A stretch of DNA of 64,000 bases from positions 15,624,735 to 15,688,734 of the forward strand of contig NC_057769.1 of NCBI RefSeq assembly GCF_010389155.1, in the 5' to 3' direction. The stretch is from Erigeron canadensis. Taxonomy: Eukaryota; Streptophyta; Magnoliopsida; Asterales; Asteraceae. The translations under genes and the position numbers were made by a program. Shown here piece by piece: positions 57,031 to 64,000 of the stretch. The notes below the pieces were generated by a model. It saw nothing but the letters and a program-made list of their open reading frames with translations, was not told the origin of the DNA and searched no databases. Numbering within the stretch: position 1 is the stretch's first letter; every line of letters begins with the position of its first letter.

Positions 57031-58667
57031 GTGACTGCGCTTGGGCACCAGTTGGCCTCTTCAGTGGGTCTCAAGATTGAAGAAACCTTGGCTGCCAGTG
57101 AAAACAATTTGATTGAAAAGGTGATGTCTGAGATCACCAAGATTGCAGCGCCCCAGGTCGATCTCACTCCTATTACATCTGAGATTGATCGGTTGAGGTG
57201 CAGTCTGGATACACTGGCCAGCAAGGTCTCTGAACACTCAACTGCCATATCGATCTGACCACTGAAGTTGGCAAAGGAAGGGAGGGTGTGACTGAAAGTG
57301 TTAAGGAAGTCCCTGCAACTGGGCTCTCTTCAGATGATCTCTCAATACTCAAACAGATTTTAAAGAGTCAAGAGCAGACAAGTGGAAATGTAATGACTCA
57401 GTCTCAAGAGATCAATCATCTTTGGAGGACAGTTCGCATGCTTTGTGGAGTCTTCAAAGAGTGCAAGACAATGCAATCATGGCAGCCTCTAGATCGCCTG
57501 CCCTCTAGTCATGCCGATTTTGAAGCCATCAGGCAGGGACTAGATGCTGCCAAGGGGGAAAGGTCGGTACATGCCCCTCACACTCTTGTGAAGACTTCAA
57601 GTAAAGGGAAGGAGATTGTGGTGGCTACCAGTACTGAGGCTGGTGAGCAAGGGTTTGAGGTGTTTGATGATGTGGTGGTAGGGAGTGTTGATAAGGGAAA
57701 GGCCATTGCTGATGAATCTATGGAACCGGCCACCGATGCACCAATGTTGGAAACTGGCAATGTCGATTTGTTGCCTCCAGTTACTGAAAGCGAGAGTCAG
57801 AAGTTAGCAAGAGTGGGATACCTGGTCAAGGAAAGGAAGAAACAAATGAAGGTGAACCAATTCGAATCAAGAAGAAATCTTCCAACCCCTCTTGTTGATA
57901 TCACTGATGCTCAACTCCTTGGCTTGACACTTGTTGAATACAAGAAGATCAAAGAAGATCCAAGAATAGTCAATGCACTGAAGGAGATGCTTGAAGTTGA
58001 ACTGGACAAACACTACCAGGATGATGAGGCTGAACTGGATGCTAAGTGTTTGAATGTGTCGGTGGAAAAGGCCAGAGAGATTAGGTCTGAAGGGATTCTC
58101 AAGAGGACTGAGCAGGTAAAGAAGGCGGTCACCAAAGTATTGAATCCACCCAAGTCCAAAGGGAGAAAACAAAAAGCCTTGCCAAGAGATGCAAATCTGA
58201 GGACTTGGGTAGAACCATCTGAACCCACAACTGATGATATTCGAGCTGCTACACAAAAGCTGAGCACGAGCAAAATCAAACTGACAAATGAATCTGAAGC
58301 TCGCACATACTTGTCAGATGTACAGCGTCGAAGGCACAATAGAGGCAGGATTACTGATGTTAAGGTTTCAATCAAGCCTGGTGCCAAGCATTTTGTTGTT
58401 GAGGTACAATACTTTGGTGGGCCTAAAAGGACAACTGAGAACCCGGATGTCCATCAGTATGGTCATTCCGAACATGTTGAAATGTTGAGGTTGCTGGAGG
58501 GGAGACAGAGGAAGAATAAAGTTGAAAGAGGCTGGGAGTACGTATTGCAAAATCTTATCAAGTTCAAGGAAAACATTGAAGAAAGATTAGGCCTTGATCC
58601 TGAGGATACTCAGCCAATTTCATCAGTCTCAAAAAGAAGGAAAACTGGCGAAGGGCCATCTGTTTAA
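57031..58667 (+). pseudogene. Element D third gene, C-terminal parts after shifts
   Basis: Segments 57031-57258 (coiled-coil-like, SEIDRLRCSLDTLASKV) and 57288-58667 (459 codons). Neither is in frame with the previous part. The last has VEYKKIKEDPRIVNALKEML, a basic PPKSKGRKQKALPRD patch and a C-terminal globular-looking part with HFVVEVQYFGGPKR and GWEYVLQNLIKFKENIEERL, ending KRRKTGEGPSV. Probably one protein with 54938-57028 in an intact copy. Confidence 0.65.
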
Positions 58668-58941
58668 GTTTTCCTTCTAACTATCTACTTGTAATTTTGT
58701 ATACTTTCTTGTAACTTATTTGTAAATTGTGTGTATATACAAGTTGCCAGATTGTAACTCACAAGTAAGATATCTGATAGGATCTACAAGCTTTTAAAAC
58801 AAAATCCAAGACATTTGATGATCTATAAAAATGTCTTGGAAACTCAACAGGTTTTATCAAACTCAAGTATTTCAAACTTAAACTTGTATAGAAACAAGTT
58901 TGAAATCACTTGACAATATTTCAGGACAATTAGGGGGAATT
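58668..58941 (+). other. Element D 3' noncoding tail and polypurine tract
   Basis: About 270 bp of AT-rich DNA without a gene, ending in CAATTAGGGGGAATT (58928-58941), directly before the LTR. That is the expected plus-strand primer. Confidence 0.75.
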
Positions 58942-59907
58942 TGTTAGGTCCAGTTTAAGCTAAACTGGAGCTCTCCAGTGACATCTGGAGAGCATGAAGA
59001 ATTGTCCGAAATATTAGAAGTCCAGTTGCATTGTACAGGTTTAGCAACTGATGACTTCCTCCAGTTGAGATCAGAAGACTAGAATCTGAAGACCTTCCAG
59101 TTGAAGTCAAAGACAACAAATGGAAGATAGAGATTGGCAATGGCAGCGAAGCCCAGTTGACAATCTACCAGATCAATCAACTGGAGAATCCTCCAGTGTA
59201 AATGCTCTTACAAAGCTTTACACTGATTACGAGGAGGACCTTTTTACTCTACATCTTTTAACCGGACAATGATATTGTCTTTGGATAAAGATACAAAGAT
59301 GTAGAGGGGTTGAATAAAGTAACCTTTTGTCTTACTTTATTTAACACACACAAAGGATTATTTAAACAATACTTTTGTGTGCTGTCAACCATATTTGTAC
59401 ATCGAAGTTGAGATCCCCATGCTCAATCTTCGACTATAAATAGAGGTCCTTGCACAAGCTGTTTCAACAACTTTGCAAATACATATATTCTGCAATATTG
59501 GTGAACTTGTGCAATATTCTCTCAATCGCAAAAAGAAACATTTCACAACTCTAAGTGTTTCGATTGTTTAGGAGAATTTCCAAGTTTAGATCAATTGTAA
59601 TTCATGGGTTGTTAGGATATTTACATTCTTGTATTATCTTGGTTCCGCAACAACCTTGTATTTTATTTAAACAAGTAATAAATAAAATACACTTGAAAAT
59701 TACATATTGTCTCACCAGTTTATATACTCGTCATTTATATTATTGCATGTATTAATATTCTGTCACTTTAATACTTAATTCCAGTTAACCTGGTACACGA
59801 TCAATCTAAACTGGTCACATCCAGATTAATTGATCGTGTTGCAAAGTTCACTCACCATCGACATAGAGGTGTCTTCAGCACCCATCTAGTAATAGTTGGG
59901 ACTAAAA
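58942..59907 (+). repeat. 3' LTR of element D
   Basis: 966 bp, offset exactly 11,446 from the 5' LTR with no difference seen by eye. Followed by AGATC. Confidence 0.96.
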
Positions 59908-61402
59908 AGATCAACCTATAAGCTACAATAAAACATAGATGCTACACAAGGAAATTTGAGCACGTTTCCAGCTTTGCGCCATTCACTTGCAGACGACTTT
60001 TCGACCTCAAGACGACTAACTAAGTCAAAACTTAGTTCGTATGAAATGTAGGGAATTCAAATAACTTTCCAAAAATATAAAGTTTGACTCTTGAATTTAT
60101 CTAATGAATTATTTATGACGTTTGCAAGATAGGTATATAGAAACCGTCCGAAGTTCAGCCACTTTTGGAAATCGACACTTTTCGGCTATCTATGGGCAAA
60201 AGCACCAGAAACTTTGTTCATATCAATTCAAGAGGACACGTATACCGTTTCAAAAATATAAGATTCATCTTCTAAATCTTTTAATTGAAAGAGATATGAA
60301 TTTTGCAAGACGACATAAATTGCAGACCTATAAAACCCTCAGTTTTGTAAGCATTTTCGACCACCACACATCTACCATGACCTCTACAGTTACTATACAT
60401 TCTAATACATCTTAAAAACATTATTCATCATTAAAGTTTGCATCTTGATACATTTAATTATCTCTATTAACGATTTTACTCACGAAAAATGTCATTTTTA
60501 ACCGAAAACATCAACTTTAATCCATCCCAACCCTCATGGTTGAATTTACAGAGTTAAAACCTAACTTAAAACTTAATCAACATGATATTACTGACCTATT
60601 ACCATTAGGGATGATTAATGGATCGAAAACTAAGCAAAACCCTTCCGAAATCCCCCGAAATCGACTATAAGTTGAAGATTTGACCTAGGATTTTATGTGA
60701 AACACTCTTCTAGGGTTTTAATCTGATTACCCAGACTTTGGGCCGTGTATAAGGCCATATATATACTAGAGAAACTTAAAAAACTTTACATTTAGGCCCT
60801 CGCATTTCGTTACAACTCATTTCGGCCCTTAACGGCTATTTTAACGCCTATGGGAACACTTATCGACCGTTATATCTTATCGGGAACATTAATTGACTTT
60901 ATTAATGATTATCAACTTTAATTTCATTACTTTAAATCATTTTAACACATATCTCATGTAAATCATTTAATTCACGTAAGTACATATAAAACACATAGTA
61001 ACTAACGGTCGCTAACGTCAAGTTAACGGTCAATGTTAAAAAGTTTTGGGATGTTACAAAAAGCGTATAAAGTCATAAAGTCAAATCCTCGTAAGCAGTG
61101 TTCAGACTTGTAAGGTCTACAACACTGACAAGGACTCCAGTCAAGAGATTTGGTAAGTCTGTCAGTGGGCTCCGCCATTTGTCAGACTTCTTTCTTCAGA
61201 CTTCAGTCTTCGACTTCATTGAGAATGTTCTTCAGTGGAAATATCTTGACTGGAGTGAAGTCCAGGGAACCAATCTGGTGGAATTCAGATTCCTGTACAA
61301 GTAAATGGTTCACTGGCCTTCTCATAATTTCTGAACAAATCTTCAGTGGGCTCCAGACTTCTCGTCTGGAGCGAGTCCAGTAAATCTGGACCTAACACTG
61401 GA

Positions 61403-61723
61403 AACTGAAACCGTTGTGGCGCAACTTAACTCTATGTATTTTGGTTGCGGCGCAACATGTAATTGTGGCGCAATGAGCCTCTTTTTAGTTTAACTTATGT
61501 TGACTTGATTCCAAATGCAGCCTCGGGTCTCGTAAAACTTCCGTAAACACTTCTTTTGCTTCAAAAATGTCGTTTCTTCCATAAATATGCCTAAATACCT
61601 GTCAGTAGCCTGAAACACTAACAAATACCATAAACGCACCAAATATATACGAAAACGACTCAAAATCCATATAAAGGCAACTAAATACATTGTGGGAAAT
61701 GGGTATCAAATATGACATATCAA
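61403..61723 (-). mobile_element. Old LTR-like repeat, terminal part
   Basis: On the minus strand it starts TGATATGTCATATTTG at 61723. Carries TTGYGGCGCAA palindromes at 61414-61424, 61445-61455 and 61463-61473. Related to 1-720. Continues at 44787 across the right nest. Confidence 0.55.
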
Positions 61724-61738
61724 TATAGTGTAAAAGTG

Positions 61739-61740
61739 AA

Positions 61741-61785
<45 letters not shown>

Positions 61786-61790
61786 TGAGA
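61739..61790. repeat. Compound microsatellite (AT)n(GT)n(GA)n
   Basis: AT repeats run into an uninterrupted GT run and then GAGAGAG. Typical fast-mutating simple repeat. The rest of 61724-61858 has no gene. Confidence 0.9.
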
Positions 61791-61858
61791 AAGTGTTGTG
61801 GGTGTAGTGTGTATATATAAATGGTTGTATGTAAAAAATCAATGGGTTTTGGGATATA

Positions 61859-63802
61859 TCTTTCAATAACTATAAAAGAGCTCCCTAAATTCCATTTTAA
61901 AAAAATCACAACCATTAGATGAAAAGCTAGACTAAATTGTATCCTTTGATTACTTTTATTACTTCATATTTTTTTTAGATTTTTACTACATTAATTAATT
62001 TATACTTATTTAATTAAAATAAACCAATCCTTTAATAAACTAATTTATTAATACAATATTTGTCCCAAATTAACACCTAGCTACCTAATGATAATCGTTG
62101 CCTTATGACTTATATACCTTCTTCTTTTTCTTTTTTCTTAATTCTTCTCAAAATTTATTATTTATATTTTGAAATTTATAACAAATTATATTGGTATTGA
62201 TTGATTTTTTAAATTTTAGATTTGTTTTTTTCGTATTACGTTTTTAAAGTTTAAATGGTTTAAACTTGCTTTTTTTCAATATAAAATATTTTCTTCTTAG
62301 TTGATTAGTTTTTATTTAATTTTTCATATTAGTTTAAACAATCGTATATTATTTTTATATATAGTTTGTTATATGTTAAACTTTGTTTCAATTCACAAGT
62401 TCGAATCTACTTACCACATGAGAAAGTTTACATATTTAAAACTAACATAATATCCACACAATATATTAAGATAATATGGATATATTATGTGATAAAAAAT
62501 CATTAATATAGGTTGAGACGTACATAATGTTGCGGTTGAGCAGCGTTGACGGGTGGTGGTGGTTGAGAGGTGTTGGTGGCGACGATGACTGGTGGTTGTG
62601 GTGGTGGCAAGTAGTGTAGGTCATTGATGTAAACGGAGAAATGTAGTTATTTTAGGAGTTAAGAGGAGATGTTATAAATTTATTTCATTAAAGGTGTTAC
62701 TGGGTTTACAAGTGCATATTAAAAGTATTTTAATTGAAAATGTTTAAAATAATAAATAAAAAGAAAAAGTATTTTAGGGTTATCAACTACTTAGTCGGAA
62801 AAAAAAAAACAAATGCTTTATAATATATTTTGATAAAGACATTTGTATTATTAATAATTTTATCTTTGATTCAAAATCTAATTGTCCTTGGAGAAAAAAT
62901 AATTTTCAAATTAACCCATTTTGATCTAATTTTCAAATTAACCCATTTTGATCTGATAATAATTAACTCGACATTATTAGTACTGAAAATATACCTAGAC
63001 AATGTGTGGTGGTGGATAAGTCTTGAAATTTTTAAATATTGGGTATATCAAGTTCAAGAATAAAATTTGTAAATTATAATTAAAACATGAAACAAGTGGA
63101 GTGATTGGTGGCGGCTTCGTCGGCCGTTGACTTAAGATTATTTAAGGTACCAAAATATAAAAATTGTGATATTGACAAATTTTGATTAAATTTATTTTCT
63201 AATGTAATATATATAACGTCCTATGTTATTATAAAGAAAGTTTACTATCATAATTTAGGAAAAGTTAACTTCCAATATTTGACTTTTAGTTAAGATGATA
63301 TTAATTTATTTTGATATTAAACGTTTTATAGCTTTCTTAATTATAACAATTTTTTTAAGATTAATCAATGTGACTAAATTAATTACACTTAAAACTAAGA
63401 CAATGTATGTCAGACCATACGATATTCACGATCAATTCACATGTTTCTTAGAAAAACATAAACTTTTGTAACTATACAAATATAAAACATACATTTAGTT
63501 TTGTTACAAATTAAAATTTAAAAACATTATTACTAAATTTTTAATTTCGTATAGAACGTTTATATTATCAAATAATAAATATTTGTTATGTGTATTTTGT
63601 TTTATCCCGTTAATATGTTAAGGTATTTTAATACATAATACTTAATTATTTGTGTATAGTAGATACAATAACTTTTAAATAATGATAACATCATCATTTT
63701 CAACATCTTTTTATTTAAATGCGTCAGTATATGATATATGAAAAAATAACATGTCATTAGTTATATATGTTCACCCGCGTATTACGCGGGTTAATAATCT
63801 AG
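61859..63802 (+). mobile_element. Probable non-autonomous Helitron
   Basis: 3' end: a hairpin ACCCGCG...CGCGGGT (63773-63791) followed by TAATAAT and CTAG at 63799-63802, then T. This matches the classic Helitron terminus. Candidate 5' end: TCTTTCAATAACTATAAAAG at 61859, preceded by A, so the flanks would be A and T as Helitrons require. The AT-rich interior has no Rep/helicase frame. The 3' end is firm; the 5' end is a best guess. Confidence 0.6.
62901..62954. repeat. Perfect 27-bp tandem duplication
   Basis: A unit starting AATTTTCAAATTAACCC occurs twice without mismatch (62901-62927 and 62928-62954). Lies within the probable Helitron. Confidence 0.9.
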
Positions 63803-64000
63803 TATATATATATATATGAAGTTTGATAAAAAAAAAAAAGAAAAAAAGGGGATGTAGCCGTTTGAAGTGGGTGGGATGGTGTGAGATTTTTGGGTTTTGG
63901 AGCCAGTCAAAGCCTCAAAGGGCGATATGTGAGACTCGCCCTACAGTCCTACACCACGTTCGCCCCTCGGGGGCAATATAGGGGACGCGAAACGGCGGAA
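63803..64000. other. Right edge, no gene seen
   Basis: TA repeats, an A-rich run near 63829-63847, then more GC-rich DNA with CGCCCCTCGGGGGC near 63960. No coding frame or known element terminus is recognised. Confidence 0.5.

Larger units (their letters stand above)
47496..59907 (+). mobile_element. Copia element D (SIRE-type), youngest insertion
   Basis: 12,412 bp between two 966-bp LTRs that show no difference by eye, flanked by AGATC (47491-47495, 59908-59912). Order: LTR, primer site, gag, pol, promoter, third gene, polypurine tract, LTR. Pol is one open frame; gag and third gene carry shifts and stops. The LTR runs TG...AA, not the usual TG...CA. It is inserted in the Gypsy-like solo LTR. 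Confidence 0.96.
45675..61058. mobile_element. Gypsy-like solo LTR (interrupted by element D)
   Basis: Starts TGTAACACCCGTC and ends GGGATGTTACA, flanked by AAAAG at 45670-45674 and 61059-61063. About 2.97 kb of LTR remains after D is removed (45675-47490 with one AGATC, and 59913-61058). TGTAACACCC...TGTTACA termini and LTR length recall plant chromovirus-type Gypsy LTRs. Contains a clustered TCAACCGT word near 46740-46980. Orientation is undetermined; a TATATATA on the minus strand near 60757-60767 hints at minus. No coding frame is supported. Confidence 0.8.
44793..61397 (-). mobile_element. Solo LTR related to element D (interrupted)
   Basis: On the minus strand it begins TGTTAGGTCCAG at 61397, as the element D LTR does, and ends GGGACTTCACA at 44793. 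It is flanked by CTGGA at 44788-44792 and 61398-61402. About 1.2 kb remains after removing the inserted Gypsy-like LTR. It shares with D the block around ACAACCTTGTATTTTATTTA and keeps a CTATAAATA box on the minus strand (45197-45204). No internal genes, so it is a product of LTR-LTR recombination. Confidence 0.85.

Noticed and set aside
1148..61723. Old repeat as a single clean solo LTR
   Set aside because: Candidate ends near 1148 (preceded by AAAAC) and 61723 (followed by ATATA) give no matching duplication, so I call it LTR-like only.
62520..62610. GGT/GGC-rich stretch as a glycine-rich coding exon
   Set aside because: No sustained frame or conserved context; lies within the probable Helitron.

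Overview
This window is plant nuclear DNA made almost entirely of long terminal repeat (LTR) retrotransposons inserted into one another. I found no host cellular gene. The elements are long Ty1/Copia elements of the SIRE/Sirevirus type: an initiator-Met tRNA primer site (TGGTATCAGAGC), the domain order protease, integrase, reverse transcriptase, RNase H, and a third gene between pol and the 3' LTR. A eudicot, probably an Asteraceae species, fits the protein flavour, but the species cannot be fixed from the sequence alone.

Left nest (1950-44413). Copia element A (minus strand, about 13.0 kb once insertions are subtracted, target duplication CATGT) was split by Copia element B (plus strand, 6666-36102, about 14.9 kb, duplication AACTT). 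B was split in turn by Copia element C (minus strand, 15805-30319, 14.5 kb, duplication GATAT). LTR divergence counted by eye falls in the order the nesting requires: A about 3.5%, B about 2.5%, C about 1.9%.

Right nest (44793-61397). A solo LTR on the minus strand related to element D (duplication CTGGA) contains a Ty3/Gypsy-like solo LTR (45675-61058, duplication AAAAG). That solo LTR contains Copia element D (47496-59907, plus strand, 12.4 kb, duplication AGATC). The two LTRs of D look identical, so it is the youngest insertion. Both nests sit in an older LTR-like repeat (about 1134-1949, 44419-44787 and 61403-61723) marked by palindromes around GGC. A relative of that repeat fills 1-720 and truncates a PIF/Harbinger transposase fragment (721-1080). 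The right edge holds a probable non-autonomous Helitron (61859-63802).

How the genes work together. Each Copia element has gag (coat, CCHC zinc knuckle), pol, and a third gene of unknown function with a recognisable shared core. In all four elements the third gene is preceded by its own candidate TATA promoter. In A, B and C all three genes carry stops or frameshifts. In D pol is intact, but gag and the third gene are broken even though the LTRs match. The most interesting signals are not coding: (1) family-specific short motif arrays repeated in the LTR, the gag leader and the third-gene leader of B and C; (2) an untranslated island between pol and the third gene that is more similar between B and C than their coding regions are; (3) a branch-point and acceptor-like signature at the gag/pol junction.
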